Assembly (NCBI GenBank): GCA_905479915.1
Contig: CAJQOH010000014.1
Span: forward strand, 83,460 to 147,459
Direction: 5' to 3'
Source of the DNA: an uncultured Flavobacteriales bacterium
GTDB lineage: Bacteria > Bacteroidota > Bacteroidia > Flavobacteriales_E > Vicingaceae
Length of the DNA: 64,000 nt
Shown: piece after piece, positions 44,276-53,812 of the stretch
How the letters are laid out: each line of letters begins with the position of its first letter
Position numbering within the stretch: position 1 is the first letter of the stretch
The notes under the pieces: model-generated
What the model was told of the DNA's origin: nothing
The model's input: only the letters and a program-made list of their open reading frames with translations
Databases searched by the model: none
Program-made: the position numbers and the translations under genes

Positions 44276-46606
44276 TTAGAAAGGATAGCCTATTCCCAAG
44301 TTTAGGGTAGGCGATCGCCATTGCAAATCAATCTTTTCAGGAGTATCACTCCCCGGATCTTTAAGTTTAGCTGCTAAATCAAATCGAATTAAAAAGAAAT
44401 TAAAATCTAAGCGAAGACCAAATCCAACTCCAATTGCGATATCTTGCCAAAATTTTTCTGCTTTGATTTCGGCATTTGGACGACTTTCATCTTCTTCTAA
44501 GATCCAAATATTACCAGCATCAATAAAAGCAGCTCCTTCAAATAGTTTAGTAATATCAAATCGGTATTCTAAATTTCCTTCAATTTTTAATTCACCAATT
44601 TTGTATAATGAGTTACTATCTATACTACTCGGAAATGACCCTGGACCAAGAGATCTTGCTTGCCATGCTCTAATACTATTTGCACCACCACCAAAGTAAC
44701 TTTTCTCGAAAGGAAGTACATCTAGGTTCCCGTATGGTTTGCCTACACCAACATTTATTCTCTTTACAAATGATGTAGATTTTGTTTGGCCATACAGCCT
44801 TAAATCAAAATCAGCCTTTATAAATTGTGCATACCGGATACCTCTAATGTTATAACTTTCAGTTTGTGGATTATCATAAGGTTTGTTGGTAAGGCTGTTG
44901 TAAGCAGATTGAATGTTTCCAGCAAATTCGGCATTAAATTTAAAATAGGTAAAATCTGTAGCCTTATTAACGCGTTGGTTATTATAAATAAAACTATAGG
45001 TAGTTGAGTTGATAAAGTGATCTTGATAACTGTTTAGGATAAAAGGATTGTCCTGGTTATCTAGGGTTGCTTGGAAATCTGCAGTTGGAGTTATATCAAT
45101 AAGACTAATATTAATAGGGTTGATATAGTGTTTTTTAAATCGATTCTCTATCCAGTAATACCCAAATGAAGCTTGGGTAAGGTTTCTAACATATTCAGGC
45201 CTTTTTTGAAAGTTTAATAAAAAGTTTAAAGTAGTTTTTGGGTTAGATTTTCTGGAAAACTTATCGAGTTTAATGGGAAGTAAAAATCTTGGAAATTCTA
45301 AATTTACTTCAGGACCAAATTCTAAGGTATTAAATACGCCTAAAAAACTAAGATCTTCCTTTTGATCTTCATTAATTAATTGTTGAATTTCAAGCCCCCC
45401 ATTAAGTTTTACTGTTAATTGTTCTCCACCTCTAAAAAAATTTTTGTTTTGATAAATAAGATTTCCTCCAACTCCTAAATTCCCTCCATTATTTGTACCA
45501 ATTCCTTCTATTGAAAATGATTTTTTTAGCGCTGGAGTTAAGAAGATATTAGTGTTAAGCTGATTGTTACCTATATCATCAAAAGAAATGTTTACATTCC
45601 TGAAAAGTCTTAGTTCTGTTAAATGTTTGTAAGTGTTTTGTTGGTCATCAAATTGGTATAACTCGTTTTTATTCAAACTAATAGAATGGTTGAGCATTCG
45701 AGTTCTATACTTTAACTTATAGCCATCTGTAGTATCTGTATGGACAGTTATATTTTTAAAGGAAACCGTATCAAAATTGGTCAATATTTTATCCTTGTAG
45801 TTTTTACTGAGGTATACATTAATATCATTGATATAATATTTATTATGATTTTTAGTGAATACTGAATCTGATTTCTCGGCTTTAATTTTTTGATTTTCGA
45901 TATATAAATGGATAGCAATTTCTTTATTGCCGATAGTACTATCAACTTTGTACTTTATATAATCTTTATTGAAATAATAATACCCAAGATTTTTCATTTC
46001 TTTTTTAATCACCTCCCGCTGTTTATCTAAAACATCAATATCAAAATTGTTTCCTGGTTTAAGATCGTACAGTGTTTTTCTTAATATGAAAACAGCTTGT
46101 TTCTTCACATCCTCATCGGCAAAAACATAATCAACACTTTTAATAGTGTAGGGGCGACCAGCATTTATTAAATATTCTATTTTTATTTTGTTTTTATGAA
46201 TTTTTGAAGTGTAGCTCACTTTACTGTCAAAATAACCTCGTTTATCAGTATAAAGCTTTAATTGCTTTACGGTTTTATCCGTTAATAAGGAATCATAAAT
46301 TACAGGTAATTCACCAACATTTAATTTGATTTTACTTTCATTGTCTTTCTTGTACCGATTGTTTACCCATAAGTGAAATCTTAGTAATCCCAATATCTTT
46401 TTGTTGGTTTTTTGTTTAACTATAGCTTTAAGGTCATCCTTTTCTAATTTGCGGGTATCTATTTTAACCTTATTTTTTTGAAGGAATAATTCTTCAGGAC
46501 CAACATACTTAGTAGGGTTGCAACTAGTAATAAATAGCAGTATTAACCCAGATAGAAAGAAAGGATTTCTTAAACGTTTAGGTATAAAAAATGGATTATT
46601 TAACAC
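44276..46606 (-). CDS. BamA/TamA-family outer-membrane protein with lipobox (TamL-like)
   Basis: A 776-residue Omp85-family protein. The start is GTG at 46606; no ATG lies before the signal sequence. The N-terminus ends in a lipobox (FITSC, Cys29), so the protein is probably lipidated, as in the TamL variant of Bacteroidota. POTRA-like repeats span about 30-340; the 16-strand barrel ends LGIGYPF with an aromatic last residue. RAWQARSLGPGSFP is the conserved loop-6 region (RxxR-like RAWQARSLGPG). It is thought to assist outer-membrane protein or lipid insertion with TamB. Confidence 0.88.
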   Translation of the reverse strand: MLNNPFFIPKRLRNPFFLSGLILLFITSCNPTKYVGPEELFLQKNKVKIDTRKLEKDDLKAIVKQKTNKKILGLLRFHLWVNNRYKKDNESKIKLNVGELPVIYDSLLTDKTVKQLKLYTDKRGYFDSKVSYTSKIHKNKIKIEYLINAGRPYTIKSVDYVFADEDVKKQAVFILRKTLYDLKPGNNFDIDVLDKQREVIKKEMKNLGYYYFNKDYIKYKVDSTIGNKEIAIHLYIENQKIKAEKSDSVFTKNHNKYYINDINVYLSKNYKDKILTNFDTVSFKNITVHTDTTDGYKLKYRTRMLNHSISLNKNELYQFDDQQNTYKHLTELRLFRNVNISFDDIGNNQLNTNIFLTPALKKSFSIEGIGTNNGGNLGVGGNLIYQNKNFFRGGEQLTVKLNGGLEIQQLINEDQKEDLSFLGVFNTLEFGPEVNLEFPRFLLPIKLDKFSRKSNPKTTLNFLLNFQKRPEYVRNLTQASFGYYWIENRFKKHYINPINISLIDITPTADFQATLDNQDNPFILNSYQDHFINSTTYSFIYNNQRVNKATDFTYFKFNAEFAGNIQSAYNSLTNKPYDNPQTESYNIRGIRYAQFIKADFDLRLYGQTKSTSFVKRINVGVGKPYGNLDVLPFEKSYFGGGANSIRAWQARSLGPGSFPSSIDSNSLYKIGELKIEGNLEYRFDITKLFEGAAFIDAGNIWILEEDESRPNAEIKAEKFWQDIAIGVGFGLRLDFNFFLIRFDLAAKLKDPGSDTPEKIDLQWRSPTLNLGIGYPF

Positions 46607-46612
46607 TTATAC

Positions 46613-46640
46613 TTGTATACTAATGATTTGCTTACTTTTG
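46613..46640 (+). promoter_or_regulatory. Promoter of the OmpA/PD40 gene
   Basis: TTG (46613-46615), a 17-bp spacer and TACTTTTG (46633-46640). The -7 box is perfect; the spacer is 2 bp shorter than usual. Confidence 0.5.
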
Positions 46641-46685
46641 CAAAAAATATTTTAACGCAAAATAACAATTATTAATACTACGAAA

Positions 46686-48830
46686 ATGAAAACAGTACTT
46701 AGATTATTAACTATTTCATTGTTATTAATTATTACTATTAATACAAATGCTCAAGAAAGCAAAAAGCTTACTAAAAAGGAAGCTAAAGTTATAGGAGAGA
46801 AAGCTGACCTTAATTTTGAGGAGAAAAATTATATGGATGCTTTGGATCAATTTACACAGTTGTATAATTACAAGCCTAGTGATTTATATTATAAATTAAT
46901 GATGGGTATATGTTTAACCTATGATCCTGCGCAAAAAGAAAAAGCGATAGAGGTAATAGAGCAAGTTAAAATGACTAATCCAGAATATAATTTATGTAAT
47001 TTCTATTTAGCGAAAGCTTATGCTGTAAATTATGAATTTGATAAAGCGGTTAATTTATTTAATATGTTCTTGACAAGAGCTACTGTAGAAGATGCTGCAC
47101 AAAAAGGGATTGCTTCTCAAATGATTCAGAATTGTAAAAATGCAAAAGAAATTTTGGCAGACACAATTGCTCAGAATGTAATTGAGAATATGAAATATCC
47201 GATTAACTCTCAATATTCGGAATATGTTCCTGTAATATCTGCAGATGAGTCTGTAATGATCTTTACTTACAGAGGGATTAAGAGTAAAGGTTCAGAAAAG
47301 GTTGAGCAATCTATGGGATCTGAAGTATATAATGAAGATGTTTTTATTTCATACAAGAAAAATGGTGTATGGACTGAACCTGTTAGTATTGGTAATAATA
47401 TTAATGGAGAAGAACATGATGCTCCTATTGCATTGTCTGTTGATGGTCAAACTCTTTTCTTATATAAAACAGATGGAGGACGAAATGATATTTATGTTAG
47501 TCATTTAGTTGGGAAAGATTGGTCTAAACCAAAAGCTTTAGAAGGAGATGTTAACAAGAAAGGAAGTTGGGAAGGTAGTTGTAGTTTATCTGCAAATGGT
47601 AAAACCTTATACTTTGCAAGTGATAGAGATGGTGGTTTAGGAGGTAGAGATCTTTACAAAGCTGAACTTCAGGATGATGGGAGTTGGGGAAATGTTCAGA
47701 ATTTGGGACCTAATGTAAACACAATTTACAATGATGATGCTCCATTTATTCACCCTGATAATAGAACTTTCTTTTTTAGTTCTGAAGGTCATTCAAGTGT
47801 TGGAGGATATGATATATTTTCTTGTTTAGCTGATGGTTATGGAGGATTTCAAGAGCCTAAAAACTTAGGATATCCAATCAATACAATAGATGACAATAGA
47901 TATTTTGTATTGGCTGCAGATGGTAAAACAGGTTATTATTCTGGAGGTGGTAAAGAAAGTATTGGAGAGCAAGATATTTTTAAAATTGTTACTGGTAAAA
48001 TTGAAAAACCTGTACTGGATTTATTGTTAGGAAAAGTTTATTACAATGATGTTCCCACTGGATCATTTATGAATTTGATCAATAAAGAGAGTGGAGAGTT
48101 AGAAGGATCATTCAAATCTAATGTTGAAACTGGTAAGTATGTTATGGCATTGGCTCCGGGTAATTACGAAATAGAAGTTGAGTTAGAGACTGGGGAAATT
48201 ATTGTGGATGAGATCAGTTTAGACTCAATAAAAGAATATGTTGTTTTACATAAAGACTTTAGAATTTATAGTGATTCTAACTTAATCGCTCAAAACAATG
48301 ACAAATTACAAGATCTTTTAAATAAAGAGCTTGCGAAAGAAGGTAAGACGATAGATACATTGTTTACTGATAATATAGTTGCTGATATCGATTTAAAACC
48401 AATGGATTCAGGAACTTCTTTTGTTTTGAAAGGAATAGAGTATGATTTTGATAAATCAACATTAAGACCTTCTTCTAAAACAGAGTTAGATCGATTGGTA
48501 GTTATTTTAAAAGAGCATAAGGACATTAAAGTTGAAATTAGTAGTCATACTGATGCAAAAAGAAATGTTGAATTGGCTAAGAAAAGATTTAAAGCAAGAG
48601 GTTTAGTCTATACTAAAGAAGCACATGATAAAAAGAGTAAAAAGTATAACAATAGCCTTTCTCAAAGAAGAGCAAACTCTGTTACAAACTATTTGATTAG
48701 AAAAGGAATCCCTAAAGCAAGATTAGTAGCTACTGGTTATGGAGAAGAGAAGCCAATCGCAACTAATGATACTGAAGAAGGTAGACAGAGAAATAGACGT
48801 ACTGAGTTCAAGGTTCTTGAGACTAAATAA
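46686..48830 (+). CDS. TPR/PD40/OmpA-domain outer-membrane protein (PorE-like)
   Basis: A 714-residue protein with a signal peptide (about 1-22, TNAQ). Domains in order: TPR-like helices (about 30-155), a WD40-like PD40 propeller (YVPVISADESVMIFTYRG; LSANGKTLYFASDRDGG; FFFSSEGH; about 180-430), a carboxypeptidase-regulatory-like segment (about 440-520) and a C-terminal OmpA domain (GIEYDFDKSTLRPSS, LSQRRANSVTNYL, RRTEFKV). This order matches PorE of the type IX secretion system, which anchors to peptidoglycan. Other PD40-OmpA proteins share it, so PorE identity is inference. Confidence 0.87.
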   Translation: MKTVLRLLTISLLLIITINTNAQESKKLTKKEAKVIGEKADLNFEEKNYMDALDQFTQLYNYKPSDLYYKLMMGICLTYDPAQKEKAIEVIEQVKMTNPEYNLCNFYLAKAYAVNYEFDKAVNLFNMFLTRATVEDAAQKGIASQMIQNCKNAKEILADTIAQNVIENMKYPINSQYSEYVPVISADESVMIFTYRGIKSKGSEKVEQSMGSEVYNEDVFISYKKNGVWTEPVSIGNNINGEEHDAPIALSVDGQTLFLYKTDGGRNDIYVSHLVGKDWSKPKALEGDVNKKGSWEGSCSLSANGKTLYFASDRDGGLGGRDLYKAELQDDGSWGNVQNLGPNVNTIYNDDAPFIHPDNRTFFFSSEGHSSVGGYDIFSCLADGYGGFQEPKNLGYPINTIDDNRYFVLAADGKTGYYSGGGKESIGEQDIFKIVTGKIEKPVLDLLLGKVYYNDVPTGSFMNLINKESGELEGSFKSNVETGKYVMALAPGNYEIEVELETGEIIVDEISLDSIKEYVVLHKDFRIYSDSNLIAQNNDKLQDLLNKELAKEGKTIDTLFTDNIVADIDLKPMDSGTSFVLKGIEYDFDKSTLRPSSKTELDRLVVILKEHKDIKVEISSHTDAKRNVELAKKRFKARGLVYTKEAHDKKSKKYNNSLSQRRANSVTNYLIRKGIPKARLVATGYGEEKPIATNDTEEGRQRNRRTEFKVLETK

Positions 48831-49555
48831 TGTTAAGCATTAATCAAAAGAAGTTTGTCAATTCTTTAGCGCAAAAGAAGTATAGAACAGAACAAGGGTT
48901 ATTTATTGTTGAAGGAATTAAAATGGTTGAAGAGTTGTTTCAATCAGACTATGAGGTTTCTGATGTTTATGCAACGTCCTTTTGGATAGAAAACAATCAA
49001 GATAAAGCTTGTAATGAAGTTTCTGAAAAGGAATTGAAAAGTATTTCATCTTTAAAAAATCCTAACGAAGTTCTGGCTGTTGTAAAACAGAAAAAGCAAC
49101 AATTAATAGATATTTCTACTCAATTAAATGTTTGTTTAGATAAAGTTCAGGATCCAGGTAATTTGGGCACTATAATTAGAACTGCTGATTGGTTTGGGAT
49201 TCAAAACATTATTTGTTCTGATGATTCTGTAGATGTTTACAATCCTAAAGTTTTACAAGCTACTATGGGATCATTTTTTAGAATGAACATTGTTTATACC
49301 AATTTGTCAGTATTCTTTTCTGAGAATAACGGGTTGACTGTTTATGGTGCTTTGTTGGACGGTGACAATGTGTATAAAAAAGAGCTGAATTCTGAGGGGG
49401 CTGTTCTATTGATGGGAAATGAATCCAAAGGAGTCTCAAAAGAATTAATACCTTTTATAACCGAGAAGTTATTGATACCAAATTATGGCAAGGCAGAATC
49501 ATTAAATGTAGCTACAGCAACTGCAGTGCTTTGTTCTGAGTTTAAAAGAGTGTAG
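48830..49555 (+). CDS. TrmH/SpoU-family RNA 2'-O-methyltransferase
   Basis: A 241-residue SPOUT enzyme with an N-terminal substrate-binding domain (FIVEGIKMVEELFQ). Motif 1 is LDKVQDPGNLGTIIRTADWFG, motif 2 is LLMGNESKGVS, and motif 3 is IPNYGKAESLNVATATAV. It methylates rRNA or tRNA ribose. TAATG overlap with the upstream gene indicates coupling. Confidence 0.95.
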   Translation: MLSINQKKFVNSLAQKKYRTEQGLFIVEGIKMVEELFQSDYEVSDVYATSFWIENNQDKACNEVSEKELKSISSLKNPNEVLAVVKQKKQQLIDISTQLNVCLDKVQDPGNLGTIIRTADWFGIQNIICSDDSVDVYNPKVLQATMGSFFRMNIVYTNLSVFFSENNGLTVYGALLDGDNVYKKELNSEGAVLLMGNESKGVSKELIPFITEKLLIPNYGKAESLNVATATAVLCSEFKRV

Positions 49556-49594
49556 AAACAGCGCAATTTTCTGAATCCACACCCTTTCTAATTT

Positions 49595-50311
49595 TTAGTT
49601 TTTGAAAAAACGTTCTGTATAGACATCGCTATCGTTCACAATTTTTACGATATAGATACCCGGAGTTAAGCTTTTAATGTTTATTGTCTTTGATTTTCCA
49701 ACTACATTGTCCGATAGTATTTTTTGACCGCTTAAATTGAATATTTCTACTGTATTATTAGAGTTATCAGAATTAAGGCTAACAAACAAGTTGTTAGAGT
49801 TGTTATAAATTGTTCCATTAAAAGAAAAGTCCTCAGCAATAGATACTGAACCTCCTCCGCCTCCGCTTCCACCACCTGAGTTTGGAGTCCAACCTGGTGT
49901 GAAATAAGTTGTTACACAAACTTGATTATTTGATGTGTTAGGATCATTTACTGTTACAGGTGTACCAACTCTTAAAGCTTCGGCACAAAAGTCATTTTGT
50001 CCAGGTGGTAAGCCAACAATATAAAGTCCATAACTTGCAGTTATAGAATCACCTATTGCAAGAGCAGTAGGAATAGCCTTTACACCTAAAGTTGTAGAAG
50101 GCCCAAAAGGAACTCCTTCAACTTTAAAAATGACATCTTCGAGAAAAGGTATTGTTGAAGGTCCTAAATTTTTAATAGACACATTAAAATAGACTGTATC
50201 ACCAACAGTATCTAATGCCATTGGTTGCAATAAAGACATTTCTAGATCATATGATTGACTAAAGGTCGTTGTAGAAATTGTCAGTAATAAAATTGTAATT
50301 ATTTTTTTCAT
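49595..50311 (-). CDS. Secreted protein with type IX sorting domain
   Basis: A 238-residue protein with a signal peptide (about 1-18, TFSQ), a CARDB-like beta domain (YDLEMSLLQP, VYFNVSIKNLGPSTI; about 20-135), a Gly/Ser linker (GGGSGGGGG) and a C-terminal T9SS domain (FNLSGQKILSDN, LTPGIYIVKI, final FFKN). It is probably displayed on the cell surface. Function unknown. Confidence 0.87.
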   Translation of the reverse strand: MKKIITILLLTISTTTFSQSYDLEMSLLQPMALDTVGDTVYFNVSIKNLGPSTIPFLEDVIFKVEGVPFGPSTTLGVKAIPTALAIGDSITASYGLYIVGLPPGQNDFCAEALRVGTPVTVNDPNTSNNQVCVTTYFTPGWTPNSGGGSGGGGGSVSIAEDFSFNGTIYNNSNNLFVSLNSDNSNNTVEIFNLSGQKILSDNVVGKSKTINIKSLTPGIYIVKIVNDSDVYTERFFKN

Positions 50312-50483
50312 AATTATTTAAGTTTTTGAATTATGAAGTAAAGCTAGCCGATGTATGTAAAGTAGCGAATAATTTATATAGACAGAATCTGAACATCATC
50401 TGTCAAAAGCTATAGGTATGCAATTTTTTGTCAGTTTTACATTTTTAAAATCCTTCTTTCCAGTCATAATGTCATAAAAAATC

Positions 50484-50521
50484 TAATGGCATACACTTTG
50501 ACTAGTCCAGATCAGAAATAA
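50484..50521 (+). promoter_or_regulatory. Chaperone promoter element shared with dnaK (htpG copy)
   Basis: TAATGGCATA-N3-TTTGACTA-N8-CAGAAATAA, identical in layout to 18274-18311. It ends 28 bp before the htpG ATG. Confidence 0.65.
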
Positions 50522-50549
50522 ATAAAAATATTTTATAACAATATAAAAG

Positions 50550-52445
50550 ATGGCAAAAGGAACAATTAAAGTAACAACGGAAAATATATTTCCAATTATT
50601 AAAAAGTTTTTATACTCAGATCATGAAATCTTTTTGAGAGAGTTAATTGCTAATGCAACTGATGCAACAAAAAAGCTGAAGGCATTTTCTTCAATGGGAG
50701 ATTTTAAAGGAGATATAGGAGATGATACTATTGAAATAGTCTTAGATAAAGAAGCGAAAACTTTAACGGTAAAAGATAGAGGTATAGGAATGTCTAAGGA
50801 TGATGTTGAAAAATACATCAATCAAATTGCATTTTCTGGGGCTGAAGAGTTTGTAGATAAATTTAAAGACCAAGAAGATGCTGCAGGTATTATCGGAAAA
50901 TTTGGTTTAGGATTTTATTCAGCATATATGGTTGCTGATAAGGTTCAAATTAAAACAAAATCTTTTAAGGATGAGCAAGCTGTAATTTGGGAATGTGATG
51001 GAAGTCCTGAGTTTACATTAGAGGATCATGATAAAGCAGATAGAGGAACTGAAATTGTATTGCATATTTCTGAGGATTCTACGGAATTTTTAGAGGAAGC
51101 AAGAATTAATACATTACTTAACAAGTATTGTAAGTTTATGCCGGTTGCAATTAAATTCGGGAAAAAATCTGAATGGATTGATAATGCGGCAGGAAAAAAA
51201 GACAAGGATGGAAAAGTAGAGAAGGAAGAAATAAAAGTTGACAACATCGTTAATAACCCTTCTCCTGCATGGACCAAATCGCCATCTTCTTTATCAGACG
51301 AAGATTATACAGGGTTCTATAAGGAATTATATCCAATGAATTTTGAAGATCCACTGTTTAACATTCACTTGAATGTTGATTACCCGTTTAATTTGACTGG
51401 AATTTTATACTTCCCAAAAATTAGCGCTAACATGGAGGTTCAAAAGGATAAGATTCAATTGTTCTCTAAACAAGTATTTATTACAGATTCAGTAGAAGGA
51501 ATTGTACCAGACTTCTTAACATTATTGCATGGTGTTATTGATTCTCCAGATATTCCGTTAAACGTATCTCGTTCTTATTTACAGGCTGATGGAGCTGTTA
51601 AGAAAATTGCTAGTCATATTTCTAAAAAAGTTTCTGATAAGCTAGAAGAATTATTTAAGAAAGATAGAGCCGATTTTGAAGCAAAGTGGGATGACATCAA
51701 AATTTTCATTGAATATGGAATCTTATCAGATGAAAAATTTGCAGAGAGAGCTAAGAAATTCACTTTGTACAAAACTACCGAAGGGAAGTATTATACTATG
51801 GATGAGTTAACGGAGAAAATTACTCCAGCTCAAAAAGACAAGGATGATAAGTTGGTTTACATTTATACGAATGATGCTGAAGCACAACATTCATTTATTA
51901 ATGCTGCTACTACAAAAGGATACGAAGTACTATTAATGGATACACATTTAACTTCTCATTTAGTTGGTAAGTTAGAGCAAACATTAGAGAATACTACTTG
52001 GACAAGAGTTGATGCTGATACTATCGATAAGTTAATTGATAAGGATGAAAAAATTCCTTCTAAATTAGATGAGAAGCAACAAGAAACGTTAAAGCCAGTG
52101 ATTGAAGAGGTTGTTGAGAAAGCTAAATTTACTGTTCAGTTTGAGAGTATGAGTGAGACTGATCAACCAATGACAATTGTACAGCCTGAGTTTATGAGAA
52201 GAATGAAGGAAATGCAAGCTGTTGGTGGTGGTGGAATGGCAATGTTCGGTGGAGCTATGCCAGATACTTACAATTTGGTTGTCAATACGAATCACCCTTT
52301 AATTAGTAAGATTTTGAATGAGAAGGATAAAGCAAAACAAACAGAGATTACGAAACGTACAACTGATTTGGCTTTATTGTCTCAAAACATGTTAAAAGGT
52401 GAAGAATTAACTAAATTTATCAATCAGAGTATTGAATTAATATAA
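50550..52445 (+). CDS. htpG: Molecular chaperone HtpG (Hsp90)
   Basis: A 631-residue protein. The GHKL ATPase domain has the FLRELIANATDA helix with the catalytic Glu, VKDRGIGMSKDDV and GKFGLGFYSAYMVAD. The middle domain has YPFNLTGILYFPKI and VSRSYLQAD. The dimerisation domain follows about residue 500. It is stress-inducible, and its promoter element is shared with dnaK. A terminator follows. Confidence 0.98.
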   Translation: MAKGTIKVTTENIFPIIKKFLYSDHEIFLRELIANATDATKKLKAFSSMGDFKGDIGDDTIEIVLDKEAKTLTVKDRGIGMSKDDVEKYINQIAFSGAEEFVDKFKDQEDAAGIIGKFGLGFYSAYMVADKVQIKTKSFKDEQAVIWECDGSPEFTLEDHDKADRGTEIVLHISEDSTEFLEEARINTLLNKYCKFMPVAIKFGKKSEWIDNAAGKKDKDGKVEKEEIKVDNIVNNPSPAWTKSPSSLSDEDYTGFYKELYPMNFEDPLFNIHLNVDYPFNLTGILYFPKISANMEVQKDKIQLFSKQVFITDSVEGIVPDFLTLLHGVIDSPDIPLNVSRSYLQADGAVKKIASHISKKVSDKLEELFKKDRADFEAKWDDIKIFIEYGILSDEKFAERAKKFTLYKTTEGKYYTMDELTEKITPAQKDKDDKLVYIYTNDAEAQHSFINAATTKGYEVLLMDTHLTSHLVGKLEQTLENTTWTRVDADTIDKLIDKDEKIPSKLDEKQQETLKPVIEEVVEKAKFTVQFESMSETDQPMTIVQPEFMRRMKEMQAVGGGGMAMFGGAMPDTYNLVVNTNHPLISKILNEKDKAKQTEITKRTTDLALLSQNMLKGEELTKFINQSIELI

Positions 52446-52450
52446 ACTTT

Positions 52451-52483
52451 AAAAGGCTCAATGATTTTAGTTGAGCCTTTTTT
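52451..52483 (+). terminator. Terminator after htpG
   Basis: Stem AAAGGCTCAA (52452-52461) pairs with TTGAGCCTTT (52471-52480), followed by more T residues. Confidence 0.9.
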
Positions 52484-52496
52484 ATAAACTAGAATT

Positions 52497-53075
52497 ATGA
52501 AAAAGATTAAAACACTATTACTAGTATTTGTTGCCGCAACAATGTTATCTTCATGTGGCTATAACAGTATGGTTGAATTAGAAGAGGATTCTATTACGCA
52601 ATGGGCAAATGTTGAAAGTTCTTATCAAAGAAGAGCAGACTTAATCCCTAATTTGGTAAATACTGTAAAAGGTTATGCAGCTCATGAAAAAGAAACATTA
52701 ACAGCTGTTATGGAAGCTAGAGCGAAAGCAACAAGTATTAACATCGATGCTTCAAAATTAACAGCAGCAAATATTCAACAATTTCAAGCTGCACAATCTG
52801 GAATTTCTGGAGCTTTAGGGAAGTTAATGATGGTTTCTGAGCGTTATCCAGATTTAAAAGCGAATCAGAATTTCTTAGAGCTACAAGCCCAATTGGAAGG
52901 AACTGAAAACAGAATTAATGTTGAAAGAAACAAATACAATGAGTCAGTAGGAGCTTTTAATAAAACAATAAAGAAATTTCCAAACAACATGTTTAACGCT
53001 ATGTATGGTTTCGAACCAAGAGTTAGATATGAGGCAGATGAAGGTTCTGAAAAAGCACCTGAAGTACAATTTTAA
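52497..53075 (+). CDS. LemA-family lipoprotein
   Basis: A 192-residue protein with a lipobox (MLSSC, Cys20) and the helical LemA domain (WANVESSYQRRADLIPNLVNTVKGYAAHEKE; SERYPDLKANQNFLELQAQLEGTENRI). It is probably anchored in the cell envelope. First gene of an envelope operon with a second LemA gene 2.1 kb downstream. Confidence 0.93.
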   Translation: MKKIKTLLLVFVAATMLSSCGYNSMVELEEDSITQWANVESSYQRRADLIPNLVNTVKGYAAHEKETLTAVMEARAKATSINIDASKLTAANIQQFQAAQSGISGALGKLMMVSERYPDLKANQNFLELQAQLEGTENRINVERNKYNESVGAFNKTIKKFPNNMFNAMYGFEPRVRYEADEGSEKAPEVQF

Positions 53076-53084
53076 GAATACACA

Positions 53085-53264
53085 ATGAAATTTCAATTTA
53101 AGGCAGTATCTTTAATGATTACGGTTCTTTCCTTTGTAATGTTAGGGATAGCAATAGGCTCATTTTTATATGCTCCAAAAGCAAATAATTACCTTATTTA
53201 TGCAGGTATGGTTGCTTTTCCAGCATTAACATTAGTATTAAAAGCAAGAGTAAAAATAAAATAA
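53085..53264 (+). CDS. Small membrane protein, 59 aa
   Basis: ATG at 53085, 9 bp after the lemA stop; the stop is 2 bp before the TPM gene. The product begins MKFQFKAVSLMITVL and has two hydrophobic helices (about 7-30 and 36-50), ending KARVKIK. The tight spacing on both sides strongly suggests a real operon member. No family is recognised. Confidence 0.7.
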   Translation: MKFQFKAVSLMITVLSFVMLGIAIGSFLYAPKANNYLIYAGMVAFPALTLVLKARVKIK

Positions 53265-53266
53265 CG

Positions 53267-53701
53267 ATGGCAAAAGATTTATTTACAGAAAAGCAACAAG
53301 AACAAGTTGTTGCAGCAATTAAAGAGGCTGAATTAAACACTTCTGGTGAAATTAAAGTTCACATAGAAAGAAAGTGTAAAGAAGAGGTGTTAGATCACGC
53401 AGCTTTTATGTTTGATGAGTTAGAAATGCAAAAAACCGAACTTAGAAATGGCGTATTAATTTATTTAGCTGTTGAAGATAGAAAGTTGGCAATTTTGGGA
53501 GATACAGGTATCAATTTAAAGGTTCCTAAAAACTTCTGGGATGCTACTAGAGATGTGATGATTAGTCATTTTAAAGAGGGAGAATTTGCAGAAGGCTTAG
53601 CCAATGGAATAAAATTGGCAGGAGAACAATTAAAAGAACATTACCCTTATCAAAGTGATGATGTAAATGAATTGTCTGACGATATTTCATTTGGAGAGTA
53701 A
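53267..53701 (+). CDS. TPM-domain protein, cytoplasmic-type
   Basis: A 144-residue TPM (DUF477) protein without a signal peptide: AIKEAELNTSGEIKVHIERKC, AILGDTGINLKVPKNFWD, HFKEGEFAEGLANGIKLAGEQL. TPM proteins are often encoded with LemA; their activity (phosphatase-like or assembly factor) is unclear outside photosystem II repair. Confidence 0.9.
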   Translation: MAKDLFTEKQQEQVVAAIKEAELNTSGEIKVHIERKCKEEVLDHAAFMFDELEMQKTELRNGVLIYLAVEDRKLAILGDTGINLKVPKNFWDATRDVMISHFKEGEFAEGLANGIKLAGEQLKEHYPYQSDDVNELSDDISFGE

Positions 53702-53706
53702 CCTTT

Positions 53707-53801
53707 CTGTCATTCCGATTGAAGCGTTAGCGGAATAGAGGAATCTTTTAATTTACTATTCAAAAATAACAAAGATACCCCCGTTGTGGTCGGTATGACA
53801 A
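53707..53801. repeat. REP-like inverted repeat, GTCATTCCGA type
   Basis: The left arm (53707-53750, beginning CTGTCATTCCGATTGAAG) and the right arm (53771-53801, ending GGTCGGTATGACAA) form an imperfect palindrome between two TPM genes. It is a third intergenic repeat family in the window and sits inside an operon. Confidence 0.7.
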
Positions 53802-53812
53802 ATAATACGATT

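Noticed and set aside
44205..44321. Extended start of fbaA overlapping the TamA-like gene
   Set aside because: The extension crosses a -7 box and has no similarity to aldolases; ATG at 44204 gives the family N-terminus.
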